A stretch of DNA of 64,000 nucleotides from Alkalihalophilus pseudofirmus OF4 (GCF_000005825.2 NC_013791.2:1736001-1800000), one strand, 5' to 3'; shown: positions 8,203 through 17,586, counted from the first letter of the stretch. Program-made: numbers and translations. Notes: generated by a model not told the origin, from the sequence alone.

Positions 8203-8535
8203 TTACCAAACTTCTTTCGCCCTGTCTAGGTTGTTCACTGTGATCAGATTACGCTGCATCTGCGGTGGACATTTTAAATTATGTTCCTTAATTTTTACAT
8301 TAATCAGCTCAAGGTCACTTGCACTCCTGCATGTATGAATTAAAGCTGATATCTCCTTTTGAAGCTTTAACCAATGAGGCACATACCCTGCATCTTTTGC
8401 GATCTCCTGAAACTGCTGAAAGGTATCACGTTTCATATAGTCTGAGGATAAAGGCTGCCCCTTACCCTTTAAAGTATCCTTCTCGCCTTTCTCTTCTAAT
8501 ATGTCACCAATAAGGTCGTTATATGGTCGATCCAT
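8203..8535 (-). CDS. DUF1992 (DnaJ-C28-like) protein
   Basis: 110 aa. The segment EEKGEKDTLKGKGQPLSSDY matches the DUF1992 core, in which a Leu-Pro/Lys-Gly-Lys-Gly-x-Pro-Leu turn is typical; the family is called DnaJ homologue subfamily C member 28 conserved domain and has no firm function. The rest is amphipathic helix. ATG at 8535 chosen with GGGAGG 6 nt upstream; the preceding GTG is too close to the site. First gene of a two-gene unit with the VOC protein. Confidence 0.82.
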   Translation of the reverse strand: MDRPYNDLIGDILEEKGEKDTLKGKGQPLSSDYMKRDTFQQFQEIAKDAGYVPHWLKLQKEISALIHTCRSASDLELINVKIKEHNLKCPPQMQRNLITVNNLDRAKEVW

Positions 8536-8586
8536 CACAATCCTCCCTTCATAAAATCACTATAAAAATATATTTCGATAATCCAT

Positions 8587-8614
8587 TGAAAAAAGCCTTC
8601 TTAAAAAGAAGACT
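8587..8614 (-). terminator. Terminator of the gene at 8636-8893
   Basis: GTCTTCTT and AAGAAGGC pair with a TTT loop on the minus strand and are followed by TTTTTTC. Confidence 0.8.
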
Positions 8615-8635
8615 TCAAGGATTGTTCATAAACGA

Positions 8636-8893
8636 TTATAAGAGGGCTGCTTGAATCACTAATGAAACATAGAAGAACGTAGCGCCTAAGGTGACGAAAA
8701 AACCAAATAGGAAGTGTTTATAATAAAACTGTATAAATACGCCAATCAACCAAACTAGAAATGGAATCATAAAATAGAGTCGATAGGTAGGTTCATTCGT
8801 TTCAGCTATACCAGGCCCGCTCATCCATAGGGAAAATAATAAAACAAAAGCACCCGAAAAGATCAGCCAGATGATATTTAAACCTCTTTTCAC
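8636..8893 (-). CDS. Small membrane protein, unknown
   Basis: 85 aa with three predicted membrane helices (about 7-26, 40-58 and 62-84). The loop between helices 1 and 2 carries GPGIAETNEPTYR. GTG start chosen with GGGAGGTGGGG 3-7 nt upstream. Stands alone with its own terminator. No family recognised. Confidence 0.7.
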   Translation of the reverse strand: MKRGLNIIWLIFSGAFVLLFSLWMSGPGIAETNEPTYRLYFMIPFLVWLIGVFIQFYYKHFLFGFFVTLGATFFYVSLVIQAALL

Positions 8894-9022
8894 TTCCCCA
8901 CCTCCCTTATATATGTTGTCTAAAATTCTATGTAGGTGCTGCTTGACTCATTCTTGAGATGATCATCCCCTAAAGTTGGGTTTGGTCTATGCATATATGC
9001 AATTCGTTTATCGAAAGAATGA

Positions 9023-9394
9023 CTATAAGATCTTCATATCAAAGTCTTCCACTATATAATCTTCTGAATTTATAATGGCTGTATAGTTACTGTAAATCGT
9101 AAACTCAATATGCGGCCCTCTTAAATAAATAATAAATATCTTATCAGGCTCTTTGCCTGCAGCTTGCTTTGTGTTCTTTAAAGTCATACTCGAGAAATGA
9201 TCGAACAGTTCTTGTTTCTTATCGCTGTCTTCAACTTCAATTCGTTCATTTGCGTCCAGTTCCCAAATTTCGATGGATTCTACATCGCCCTTATCAAATT
9301 CAATTAACTCGTCGAGTGTTGTTGTTGTGCTGCAGCCTGCTAACAATGAAATAACCACACACGTGTATAAGAAGCACTTAATTTTCAATAACAT
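9023..9394 (-). CDS. Putative lipoprotein of unknown function
   Basis: About 123 aa with signal peptide KCFLYTCVVISLLAGC ending in lipobox LAGC. The mature part is acidic and mixes charged helices with a short beta segment (IEFTIYSNYTAIIN). The start is uncertain: ATG at 9394 is given, but GGGTGG fits a TTG at 9388 better and an ATG at 9412 is also open. It lies 13 nt after the end of the gene at 9426-10088, so the two probably form an operon. Confidence 0.68.
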   Translation of the reverse strand: MLLKIKCFLYTCVVISLLAGCSTTTTLDELIEFDKGDVESIEIWELDANERIEVEDSDKKQELFDHFSSMTLKNTKQAAGKEPDKIFIIYLRGPHIEFTIYSNYTAIINSEDYIVEDFDMKIL

Positions 9395-9425
9395 CCCACC
9401 CAAACAGCCCATTCTATTTATTACT

Positions 9426-10088
9426 TCAGTCTATAATCTCTAAATCAAATAATTCCATTTCGGTATTATCTAAAACCTTATGTAGGTGCTGCTTAACTAA
9501 TTCGTTGACTTCCTCCTGCCTGAATTGCTGTTCATTTAGAAAGAATTCTAGATTTGCTGCTTCGTTTTCCAGCTCATTTTGCAGCTTAGGAATGATTATA
9601 TCCATTAAATAATAACCTAAAGAAAAAAATTGAAATTCATATTCTATATCAGTTGTTTTTGAATGAATTTGCTGTAAATATCTAATCGACTCAACATCTA
9701 ATATAACGGGCTTCACAAGTATATTAGTAGAGTAATCGTCCGTTAGCTGCATTGGAATTACTTCTTCATAGGGAAATTCAGTAAAAAGGATTAAGTCATC
9801 ATCAGTCGTCAGAAGAACAGGATTTTCGTAGGAATGCTCTAAGATTTCATTTGAACCAGTAATGACGGTCATATGATCATGCAGCCAAGCTTGTGAATAT
9901 TGATTTGAAATGAACATGTGTGCAGGGATCATAATGATTAGGAAGACGATAGAGACCATCCATTTGTTTAGTTCAATTTTAAATAATTTAAAAAATAATA
10001 CAGTCAACATTGTACAAAGCAGGGTGAATATTGTTTTAGAGGGTATGTTTAATAGGGTATATACCCACTCTGGAATAATGATAGTCAA
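9426..10088 (-). CDS. Membrane-anchored protein of unknown function
   Basis: 220 aa. Two hydrophobic helices at the N-terminus (about 16-36 and 42-60) are followed by a 150-aa soluble domain with acidic strands and a C-terminal coiled-coil-like Gln/Glu-rich stretch (NELENEAANLEFFLNEQQ). TTG start preceded by GAAGGAG with 7-nt spacing. No family recognised; likely operon with the downstream lipoprotein. Confidence 0.65.
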   Translation of the reverse strand: MTIIIPEWVYTLLNIPSKTIFTLLCTMLTVLFFKLFKIELNKWMVSIVFLIIMIPAHMFISNQYSQAWLHDHMTVITGSNEILEHSYENPVLLTTDDDLILFTEFPYEEVIPMQLTDDYSTNILVKPVILDVESIRYLQQIHSKTTDIEYEFQFFSLGYYLMDIIIPKLQNELENEAANLEFFLNEQQFRQEEVNELVKQHLHKVLDNTEMELFDLEIID

Positions 10089-10228
10089 CGCTTTTCTCCT
10101 TCTACAAAAGTAATGACTCTATCATCATAGCACATTACCCTTCCATAATTAAGGTTTATATACACTAAATACCATATGGAAGTGAAGATTCGCCCTTACT
10201 GACTCCCCACGCATAGTTGCTGTCATTT

Positions 10229-10412
10229 CAATTGTATCTTTTCCCCTCGTTTATGCGCCGGTAGGAAAGGTAATTGCTCTCTTCTTTCGTGTAATAGTGT
10301 CGGTTGGGAGCTTAATTGCGTTAATCCCTTCCTATTGCGTCCCTTCAAGCTGGATATGAGCCGGTGCTGAGAACTATTGTATAGATTGAACCAATAATTG
10401 CGCCGGTTGACC
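10229..10412. repeat. 21-bp periodic repeat element, copy B
   Basis: Nine unit Gs at 10234, 10255, 10276, 10297, 10318, 10337, 10358, 10379 and 10400 give steps of 21, 21, 21, 21, 19, 21, 21 and 21 bp. Unit 1 and unit 8 read TTGTAT while units 2 and 7 read TATGCG/TATGAG, as in copy C. The element sits immediately beyond the terminator of the CorC-type gene at 10484-11767. A possible minus frame across it lacks a good ribosome site and is repeat-derived. Confidence 0.88.
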
Positions 10413-10444
10413 TTACTCCCACCGCCTTCCCTTCTCACATCCAC

Positions 10445-10478
10445 ACAAAAAAAGAAGCTGCCCACAGGACAACTCCTC
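10445..10478 (-). terminator. Terminator of the first CorC-type gene
   Basis: On the minus strand GAGTTGTCC pairs with GGGCAGCTTC (including G-U pairs) across a TGT loop and is followed by TTTTTTTGTG. Confidence 0.75.
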
Positions 10479-10483
10479 TTCCC

Positions 10484-11767
10484 TTATATCGCAGCCATTT
10501 GGCCGGGTTCGGTTGAGTTATGATTAATATTTAAATGAACTTGGCGTACTCGCTTCTCTTCTGCTTTTTCAATACGCAAGTTTAAGTTCTGATAATGGAA
10601 TTCTTCGCCTTCTTTAGGAATGCGCTGAAATTCTTCAATCAGCCAGCCCCCTACTGTATGATGAGTAGTCACTGGAGGTGCGATATCAACAAGCTCAGCA
10701 AAATCATCAATCGAGTAATCAGCATCCACCACATAGCTCGACGGACCGATTTGTCGGACTTGGTTAATACTGACATCATGCTCATCCCAAATTTCCCCTA
10801 CAATTTCTTCAAGAAGATCTTCGAGTGTGACAAGACCTGAGGTTCCTCCAAATTCATCAATAACAATCGCCATATGCACCTTTTTCTTTTGAAGTTCAGG
10901 TAATAACGATGAAATTTTCATAGATTCTACAACAAATAAAGGAGGTCTCATTAATGAGCGCACATTAAGTGTTTCCCCTTCTTCGATATACGCCGTAAGA
11001 AAGTCACGCTCTGAAAGGATGCCGACCACATTATCAATGGTGCCTTCATACACAGGGATTCTTGAATAATGCTCGGTCAAAAATACATGTTTAATCAACG
11101 CAATATCTTGATCCACCTCAATCGCAATCATATCTGGACGAGGCTTCAAGATTTCTTGAACGATAATGTCATCAAATTCGAGTGAACGGTGCACCATTTC
11201 TTTCTCGCTTTTACCGATGACCCCTTCGTCTTCACTTATTTGAACGAGCATTTTAATTTCTTCTTCTGTGACAGATGGAGTCTGATCTTTATTTTTTACA
11301 AAGAGTGAGATCACATTCTTAATTTGCAGAAACACCCAAGTGACTGGATAGAACACTTGAATGAGCAAAAATAAGAACCCTGATGTCTTAAGCGCATAGC
11401 CTTCTGCGTACTCTTTAGCCAATGATTTAGGGATAATCTCACCAAAAATCAACACTAAAATCGTAACAACAAATGTACTAATAAACACTCCAAGACTTGG
11501 ACCAAACAATTGGATCGCAATTTGTGAAGATAGCGTTGCAGCCGCAATATTCACCAGGTTATTGCCGACCAAAAGTGTTGAGAGCGTCTTATCAAAATTC
11601 TCAGCTATCTGGACTGCCTTTCGTGCCCCTCTCCTTCCCTCATCCTCATAATGTTTCAAACGGATTTTATTTACACTCGAAAATGCCGTTTCCGCTGAGG
11701 AGAAAAAAGCGGATAACCCTAACAATATGATAAAAAACGCAATCAAACTCGACGGAACATCGTCCAT
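10484..11767 (-). CDS. CNNM/CorC-type (hemolysin-family) transporter
   Basis: 427 aa with the standard order DUF21/CNNM membrane domain (four hydrophobic segments, residues about 8-160, containing FFSSAETAFSSVNKIRL), a CBS pair (about 205-330, with RIPVYEGTIDNVVGILSERD and EFGGTSGLVTLEDLLEE) and a C-terminal CorC/HlyC domain. The family (B. subtilis YhdP, YugS, MpfA) exports magnesium or related cations. ATG with GGAGTG about 10 nt upstream. A paralogue with the same layout lies at 16224-17471. Confidence 0.92.
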   Translation of the reverse strand: MDDVPSSLIAFFIILLGLSAFFSSAETAFSSVNKIRLKHYEDEGRRGARKAVQIAENFDKTLSTLLVGNNLVNIAAATLSSQIAIQLFGPSLGVFISTFVVTILVLIFGEIIPKSLAKEYAEGYALKTSGFLFLLIQVFYPVTWVFLQIKNVISLFVKNKDQTPSVTEEEIKMLVQISEDEGVIGKSEKEMVHRSLEFDDIIVQEILKPRPDMIAIEVDQDIALIKHVFLTEHYSRIPVYEGTIDNVVGILSERDFLTAYIEEGETLNVRSLMRPPLFVVESMKISSLLPELQKKKVHMAIVIDEFGGTSGLVTLEDLLEEIVGEIWDEHDVSINQVRQIGPSSYVVDADYSIDDFAELVDIAPPVTTHHTVGGWLIEEFQRIPKEGEEFHYQNLNLRIEKAEEKRVRQVHLNINHNSTEPGQMAAI

Positions 11768-11806
11768 CTATACATCACACTCCATAGTAGTATTACTTCT
11801 ATTTTA

Positions 11807-12643
11807 TTACGAATTCTGAATTTTCACCACTGTTTTTTTGTTCTCAGCAACACTCAACAGCTTCGCAGCCATCCACCCTAAAATGATGGCTCCGATACTT
11901 AATAGATGGTCTTCGGTGAAACCCGGAAAGATAACGACAATTGATCCTGTGATAAAGCCAATCATGATCGCATACGTTTCAAGTTTAAAGCGTTCAAATA
12001 AAAACGTAATTAATTTACTCGTTAATACTAACCCAATTCCAATCCCTGCCCCTACAGTAAGAATGACTGGGATATTGAAGGAAGATAATGCGTTAACGAC
12101 TGTCGGATAAACCCCGAATAGCAGGAAAATAAACGATCCACTCACGCCAGGGAGAATCATTGCTGAGCTTGCGAGCCACCCTGCAAAGAATAATAGGATA
12201 TAATCACTAAAGCTTAAACTAGTCATCACCTCTGCCAGTTCATTGCTTTTAAAGAAAAACGTTGAAGCAACAAGAAGCGCACCAATAGCTAACAATCCAT
12301 AATGTCTGTTAGTAAAGCTCCTTTTATAATCAATCTCCTTTAATAAGGAAGGAATGATCCCAATGACTAGACCAAGAAAAAAGAAAAATGTCGGCTGCGG
12401 GTATTCCGCAAGCAGCCATTCAATTAGATGACTAATCGTCAGTAAGGCAATCACGATCCCCGTTCCTAGCGGGATTAAAAACATCAAATGCTTCTTCCAA
12501 TCCTTTGTAAATAAGCCGTTGATTGCAGCGACAAGGTTTTGATAAATGCCTAGCACTAAGGCGATTGTTCCACCGCTGACACCAGGAATCAGGTCAGACA
12601 CACCCATCGTCATGCCTTTAAAGATATTTCTCCATTCAAACAA
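11807..12643 (-). CDS. popT: DUF368 undecaprenyl-phosphate transporter (PopT-type)
   Basis: 278 aa, eight or so membrane segments. The duplicated family signature is present twice: DLIPGVSGGTIALVLGIY near residue 17 and AMILPGVSGSFIFLLFGVY near residue 160. DUF368 proteins were identified as PopT, which recycles undecaprenyl phosphate across the membrane for cell-wall synthesis. TTG start chosen with AAAGGAG 9 nt upstream; no in-frame ATG precedes it. In the same direction as the CorC gene with a 40-nt gap. The symbol rests on family identity only. Confidence 0.85.
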   Translation of the reverse strand: MFEWRNIFKGMTMGVSDLIPGVSGGTIALVLGIYQNLVAAINGLFTKDWKKHLMFLIPLGTGIVIALLTISHLIEWLLAEYPQPTFFFFLGLVIGIIPSLLKEIDYKRSFTNRHYGLLAIGALLVASTFFFKSNELAEVMTSLSFSDYILLFFAGWLASSAMILPGVSGSFIFLLFGVYPTVVNALSSFNIPVILTVGAGIGIGLVLTSKLITFLFERFKLETYAIMIGFITGSIVVIFPGFTEDHLLSIGAIILGWMAAKLLSVAENKKTVVKIQNS

Positions 12644-12775
12644 AATCGTTTTCTCCTTTATAAATAATGATAAATATTATCATAATCGATAGGCTTCAAT
12701 CAGACAACTAATTTGCCTATTTGTCCATAATTGTTCAAACCTGTGGAGAATGATGAAAGACTGCAGCAGCGTATG

Positions 12776-12850
12776 AAGTCCCACTCGACACAAACCCGAA
12801 GAAGCTCACTAGCTCCCCACGGAAAGCGAAGTATATTCAGGAGCGGCGAG
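12776..12850. repeat. Fragment of the GCGGAAAGCGAAG repeat family
   Basis: The stretch carries CCCGAAGAAGCTCACTAGCT and then CCACGGAAAGCGAAGTATAT followed by CAGGAGCGGCG. It matches the minus strand of the repeat arm at 28879-29003 over its 3' half and appears truncated on the other side. Confidence 0.7.
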
Positions 12851-12921
12851 TACGCTCTTACCTCTCGCTTTTGACAGCTTTTCTGTTTGATCCCTCCATT
12901 AGAATAGCTTTACAGTAAATC

Positions 12922-12951
12922 AAAGCCGACCCATTAGTGAGCCGGCTAAAA
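12922..12951 (-). terminator. Terminator of the ABC exporter operon
   Basis: AGCCGGCTC pairs with GGGTCGGCT (one G-U step) across ACTAAT on the minus strand, then TTTGATTT. It ends 12 nt from the permease stop. Confidence 0.75.
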
Positions 12952-12962
12952 AATGATGAGAA

Positions 12963-14189
12963 TTATTCATACCTTAACGCATCGACAGGCTGCAGGTTTG
13001 AAGCCTTTAATGATGGTAAGATCCCAAATACAATCCCTACTAACATGGAAAAAATCAATGACCCAACAATAGCTGGAATCGAGATCATAAATGGCATATT
13101 AATAATCGTTGAAATGATCTTTGCAATACCGATCCCGCCGGCAATTCCTAAAATGCCGCCAATGCTTGTTAACACAATTGCTTCTGTTAGAAATTGCAGG
13201 AGGATGATATGACGTTTTGCACCAAGGGCCTTCTTAATTCCTATCTCTCGAGTTCGCTCTGTCACAGAAACAAGCATAATATTCATCACACCAATTCCGC
13301 CGACAAGCAGCGAGATACTTGCAATTCCCCCTAATAATAGAGCAAATGCCATGTTAAATGCGGCGATCTCTTCTGCAATGGCTTCTAAGTCCATGACATT
13401 ATACATCGCCGTTTCCATATCTGCAGAAGACAAATCGCTATTTAGCAAATCTGCTGCAATCATCCCCGCTTCCTGGATATGTTTAGAAGACGTTGCTTGC
13501 ACAGCAATCTGAGTCGGGGCATCAAATCCTTCGATAAACGGCCAAACCCCACGTGGAAAGTACATTTTTGGCTCAGTCCAACCCCCGTAAAACATGCTTT
13601 CCTCTGTCGTCTCTGTGAATATTCCTACTACGCGAAACGGGATCCCTTTGACTTCTATAAATTCACCAAGCGGGCTCTTATCTGGGAATAATTCTGTTTG
13701 AACATCTTCATTAATCATGACAACTTGGGCTGTTCCAGTTAGCTCATTTTCGCTGAGAGGTCTGCCTTCTACCATGGTGACAGGAAAAAGATCAAAGTAG
13801 GCTTGATCCACTCCAATTGCTCTTGGGTAGGAAAACTGCGTTAAATGAAAGGCAGGTGCATTCCATGATTCATGATACAAAGAAATTCCATTTACTATAT
13901 CGAGGCTCTCGATTTGTGCAACGGTTTCTTCTTTTACTGGGGGAGCAGAAAGGTAGGATGAGGTATTATAATACCCTTCGCCTATCATACTCTGCTCCTC
14001 ATACACGACGTTTATCGTATTATTTCCCATCCCAACTAAGTTGCTTTTAAGTGCCTCGCTCTGGCCTTCAATCATGGACACAATCGCAATGATTGCCGCA
14101 ATCCCAATGATGACACCAAGCATAGTTAGTGTGGAGCGCAGCTTATGAGCGAAAATGGATTGAAACGATATTCGAATATTCTCAAGCAC
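12963..14189 (-). CDS. ABC transporter permease, MacB type (YknZ-like)
   Basis: 408 aa. Domain order: N-terminal helix (LRSTLTMLGVIIGIAAIIAI), a large extracytoplasmic MacB-PCD domain (about 45-265), and three C-terminal membrane helices of the FtsX fold carrying GGIGVMNIMLVSVTERTREI. Mechanotransmitting exporter subunit. GTG at 14189 is preferred because AAGGGAG lies 9 nt upstream inside the end of the ATPase gene; a GTG 21 nt further upstream is open. Third gene of adaptor-ATPase-permease, with an 8-nt overlap to the ATPase. Confidence 0.92.
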   Translation of the reverse strand: MLENIRISFQSIFAHKLRSTLTMLGVIIGIAAIIAIVSMIEGQSEALKSNLVGMGNNTINVVYEEQSMIGEGYYNTSSYLSAPPVKEETVAQIESLDIVNGISLYHESWNAPAFHLTQFSYPRAIGVDQAYFDLFPVTMVEGRPLSENELTGTAQVVMINEDVQTELFPDKSPLGEFIEVKGIPFRVVGIFTETTEESMFYGGWTEPKMYFPRGVWPFIEGFDAPTQIAVQATSSKHIQEAGMIAADLLNSDLSSADMETAMYNVMDLEAIAEEIAAFNMAFALLLGGIASISLLVGGIGVMNIMLVSVTERTREIGIKKALGAKRHIILLQFLTEAIVLTSIGGILGIAGGIGIAKIISTIINMPFMISIPAIVGSLIFSMLVGIVFGILPSLKASNLQPVDALRYE

Positions 14190-14871
14190 TTGGGATCGCT
14201 CCCTTCTCACTTACTAGTAATTCGCCGTCACGGATATAAACGACTCGATCCGCTTGATCAGCGACTTCTTGGTCGTGCGTAATCATAATGATCGTAACGC
14301 CTTCTTCATTTAACTCTTTAAATAGCTGCAGGATTTGTGCGCTGGACTTTGAATCAAGTGCTCCAGTTGGCTCATCGGCTAAGATAAATTTAGGCTCGTT
14401 CACTAAGGCTCGAGCAATCGCTACCCGCTGCTTCTGGCCGCCTGACAGACGAGTTGGCAGGAAAGAGACTCGATCACTCAAGCCGACCTTACTCAGCACT
14501 TCTAACGCCTTTTCTCTTCTTTCTTTCTTCTTTACTTTGCTGTAAATCATCGGAAGCTCAACATTTTGCAGAGCACTCAGCCTTGGCAGAAGGTGAAAGG
14601 TTTGAAACACAAAGCCAATTTGCTGGTTGCGAATATCAGCTAGCGCTCCTTCTCGACTTGCTAACACATCTGTTCCATCAAGTTGATAGATACCTGTTGA
14701 TGGTTTATCAAGGCATCCTAAAATATTCATTAACGTCGATTTACCAGAACCAGACGGGCCCATAATGGCAACAAATTCCCCAGACTCAACAGTAAAATCG
14801 ATATTTTTGAGAATCGTTACATCCTCTTTTCCTAGCTTGAAGGTTTTATAGATTTTACTCAAATGAATCAT
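14182..14871 (-). CDS. ABC transporter ATP-binding protein, MacB/LolD type (YknY-like)
   Basis: 229 aa with Walker A GPSGSGKST (residues 39-47), Q-loop FVFQTFHLLP, signature LSGGQKQRVAIARAL, Walker B FILADEPTGALD and the H-loop MITHD. Type VII (MacB) family member that drives an exporter rather than an importer. Overlaps the adaptor gene by 17 nt and the permease by 8 nt, so the three are translationally coupled. Confidence 0.94.
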   Translation of the reverse strand: MIHLSKIYKTFKLGKEDVTILKNIDFTVESGEFVAIMGPSGSGKSTLMNILGCLDKPSTGIYQLDGTDVLASREGALADIRNQQIGFVFQTFHLLPRLSALQNVELPMIYSKVKKKERREKALEVLSKVGLSDRVSFLPTRLSGGQKQRVAIARALVNEPKFILADEPTGALDSKSSAQILQLFKELNEEGVTIIMITHDQEVADQADRVVYIRDGELLVSEKGAIPSA

Positions 14872-16060
14872 GGTAGATCGTAACCTTCTTTCCTTCAGTT
14901 ACAGATGGATCTGGGTAGACTAAATAATCATCTAAAGAGATCCCGCTAACAATTTCGATTGTATAATCCTCTTCAAATTCAGCCCCTGTTTCTACGACTT
15001 GTTTCGTTGCTTCCTCTTCTTCATTAACTAGCCATACATAAGGTGCATCATCTTCAAATACCACAAAATCACGCATCACTCTTATGGCATCAGCCTCGCT
15101 GCTTGAATCTTCTGAGACAGGTTCTACATTCACATGAAAGCCGATTTCTAACCCGTCATGCTCCTCAATAAGCACGGTAAAAGGATAATTAGATGATTGG
15201 GGGTTAGACTCGCCGTAATAATCCATCATCGGATCCCCTTGGTCATTACCTACAGGCAGCTTCCCAATTTCAATAATTTTACCTAGCCATTCTTCCTCGC
15301 CGCCAGCTTTTTTGGTGATTTTCACCATTTGGTCAACGTCAATAGAATCTAATAAAAATTCATTGATCTGACTTTTAATTAGGTAAGAGCCTGTAGAAAC
15401 GATTTGAATAAATGGACCGGGCACCTGTTCCATGCTAGCACCGTTCACCACATCTTCATTGATGGACTGCACAATTCCTTGGCTTTTGCTTACGACTGTT
15501 GTTGAATTTTCTTCCTCTTCCATACTAGCAATTTGCTTTTGCAGCTGAGCAGCTTCAAGGTTGCTCATGCGCAGGTCAAATGAAATTTGGTCAAGTTCTT
15601 CTTGGATTAGTTCTTTTTCCTCTTTATCCTGTGTTTCTTTAAGGCTTTTCTCTATTTTTTTCTTTTTCTTATCTGTTTGGTTGATCTGAAGATAAGACAT
15701 CTCAAGCTGCATTTTTAGCTGCTCTAGTTCAAGGGTGGAAGAATCAAGCGGTTCATAGACAAAAAGTTCGGTTCCTTCATCAATCAAATCTCCTTCTTTT
15801 ACGAAAATCTCTTCAATCTTCCCTTTTTCTGGTTCATAGTATATTTTTTCATGCTTTTCAGGCTCTACTTTTCCTGAAAAGGCGGATGAAGAATAGTCGT
15901 CATAATAAGTCATATTCGCTACTTGTTCCACCCACGGTTCATCTAGCATCGCATTGACTTCTCGATCAGTGGAAAAATATAAGCCACCTCCAATCGCAGC
16001 AGTTAAAGATACTGATAATGCGCAAATTCCTACAATTAATTTTGTCTTCTTTCTCATCAT
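14855..16060 (-). CDS. ABC exporter adaptor, HlyD/MFP family (YknX-like)
   Basis: 401 aa. N-terminal membrane anchor (KTKLIVGICALSVSLTAAIG), a biotinyl-lipoyl half near residues 75-105, a long coiled coil (about 110-190, rich in Lys/Glu), the second lipoyl half, then a beta-barrel and an acidic C-terminal domain. Links the MacB-like permease to substrate outside the membrane. In B. subtilis YknWXYZ protects against the SdpC toxin; here no yknW (Yip1 family) gene is adjacent. Start is one of two consecutive ATGs after AGGGG. Confidence 0.88.
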   Translation of the reverse strand: MMRKKTKLIVGICALSVSLTAAIGGGLYFSTDREVNAMLDEPWVEQVANMTYYDDYSSSAFSGKVEPEKHEKIYYEPEKGKIEEIFVKEGDLIDEGTELFVYEPLDSSTLELEQLKMQLEMSYLQINQTDKKKKKIEKSLKETQDKEEKELIQEELDQISFDLRMSNLEAAQLQKQIASMEEEENSTTVVSKSQGIVQSINEDVVNGASMEQVPGPFIQIVSTGSYLIKSQINEFLLDSIDVDQMVKITKKAGGEEEWLGKIIEIGKLPVGNDQGDPMMDYYGESNPQSSNYPFTVLIEEHDGLEIGFHVNVEPVSEDSSSEADAIRVMRDFVVFEDDAPYVWLVNEEEEATKQVVETGAEFEEDYTIEIVSGISLDDYLVYPDPSVTEGKKVTIYHDSFE

Positions 16061-16158
16061 ATGACCCCTGTTCTATTAGAAAATATTTCAAATTACTAGA
16101 AATATTATCTAGTATATATTAATAATTTACAATATATTTTTTGAAATGATATAGAACG

Positions 16159-16193
16159 ACAAAAAAACCAAACAAGTTTCCCCTGTCTGGTTC
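16159..16193 (-). terminator. Terminator of the second CorC-type gene
   Basis: AACCAGACA and TGTTTGGTT form a 9-bp stem (with one G-U pair) on the minus strand, followed by TTTTTGTCG. Confidence 0.8.
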
Positions 16194-16223
16194 TCATAAT
16201 TTATCCTACTGGCACCTTGCAGC

Positions 16224-17471
16224 TTATCCTGCCGGGCTGACCTTTACCTTCTTCACCCTTCGATCTTCGCTGTCTGTAATGGTTAATTTCAATCCGTCAT
16301 AAATTATTTCTTCATCTATAGTCGGTACATAATGAAACCTTTCCGTTAACCAGCCTCCTAGTGTATGATTTCGACTGTCAGGGAGCTCCACTTCAAGCAT
16401 TCTTGCAAACTGATCAAGAGGATAGTCACCAAAAAACTCATACTCATTCGGGCCTAGCTCTGTAACATCTTTAATCTTTTCATCATGTTCATCCCAAATC
16501 TCGCCGACGAGTTCCTCGAGTATATCTTCAAGAGTAATGATGCCAGAAGTGCCGCCGAATTCATCAATCACAATCGCCATATGAGCACGGTCCTTTTGCA
16601 GCATCGGAAGGAGCTTCGCAATTCTTAACGTCTCAACGACAAAATACGGCTTTCGCATAATTGTCCTAATATCGGTTTCTCCATGTGTTACAAGGGCCGT
16701 GAGAAAATCTCGTTCAGATAAAATACCAATAATGTTATCAATCGTGTCCTCGTACACCGGAACCCTTGAAAAACGCTCCTTTATTAGAAGGGCAGTAATC
16801 TCTTCGATCTCAGAATTAACGTCTATGGCAACGAGCTCTGTTCTTGGTGTTTGAATTTCTACAACTTTAATATCGTTAAAATCAAGCGTATTGTGAAGCA
16901 GTTCCTTTTCATTTGGATCAAGGACACCTTCAGCATGACTTATGGTGAATATTTCTTTTAATTCTTCTTCCGTTACTGATGGCTCGGCCTCTGATTTTGC
17001 AACGTAACGGGTAGTGACCTCCTTTAATTTTACCAATAGCCATGTTACAGGTGTAAACAGCTTCATTAAAGCAAGTAAAATAACGGATATTTTCAGAGCA
17101 AAGGATTCCGCATTTTCTTTGGCTAATGATTTTGGCAGTACTTCTCCAAATACTAAAATAAGAATAGTCATCACAATCGTTGAAATCAATAGTCCAGTGT
17201 TGCCGCCAACAATCGCGGTAGCCACTTGAGCTGAAATCGTCGCAGCAGCGATATTGACTAAGTTATTACCGATTAAGATCGTTGAAAGCGCATGATCAAA
17301 ATGCTGTGCAATATGATAAGCTTTGGCCCCGCCGCTTCTGTTTTCATCAGCATAACTTTTCAGCCTCATTTTATTCGCACTTGAGTAGGCTGTCTCAGCT
17401 GATGAGAAGAAGGCTGATAGGATGAGTAAGAAAAATAAGATAAGGACTAGGTGTAATGGGATTTCAGACAA
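16224..17471 (-). CDS. CNNM/CorC-type (hemolysin-family) transporter, paralogue 2
   Basis: 415 aa with the same domain order as the gene at 10484-11767: CNNM membrane domain with FFSSAETAYSSANKMRLKSY, CBS pair with RVPVYEDTIDNIIGILSERD and EFGGTSGIITLEDILEE, and CorC/HlyC domain. Presumed cation (Mg2+/Co2+) exporter. TTG start chosen with GGGAGAGG 6 nt upstream, as no ATG is available. The two paralogues bracket popT and the ABC exporter. Confidence 0.92.
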   Translation of the reverse strand: MSEIPLHLVLILFFLLILSAFFSSAETAYSSANKMRLKSYADENRSGGAKAYHIAQHFDHALSTILIGNNLVNIAAATISAQVATAIVGGNTGLLISTIVMTILILVFGEVLPKSLAKENAESFALKISVILLALMKLFTPVTWLLVKLKEVTTRYVAKSEAEPSVTEEELKEIFTISHAEGVLDPNEKELLHNTLDFNDIKVVEIQTPRTELVAIDVNSEIEEITALLIKERFSRVPVYEDTIDNIIGILSERDFLTALVTHGETDIRTIMRKPYFVVETLRIAKLLPMLQKDRAHMAIVIDEFGGTSGIITLEDILEELVGEIWDEHDEKIKDVTELGPNEYEFFGDYPLDQFARMLEVELPDSRNHTLGGWLTERFHYVPTIDEEIIYDGLKLTITDSEDRRVKKVKVSPAG

Positions 17472-17539
17472 GGTAAACCTCTCCCGTGTTAAAAAGTAGT
17501 AAGGTTATTTTGTCCCAATGAGGAAATGATCATGAATAA

Positions 17540-17580
17540 AAAAAGCATGCGTAAGAAGAATCCTCCTTAAACATGCTTTG
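17540..17580 (-). terminator. Terminator of the PhnB-like gene
   Basis: AAAGCATG and CATGCTTT form the base of a long hairpin (second stem AAGGAGGATTCTTCTT) on the minus strand, followed by TTTTA. Confidence 0.75.
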
Positions 17581-17586
17581 TTACAG

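Noticed and set aside
10223-10465. Minus-strand frame of 80 codons across repeat copy B
   Set aside because: It runs through the 21-bp repeat and a terminator, and has no ribosome site; repeat-derived.
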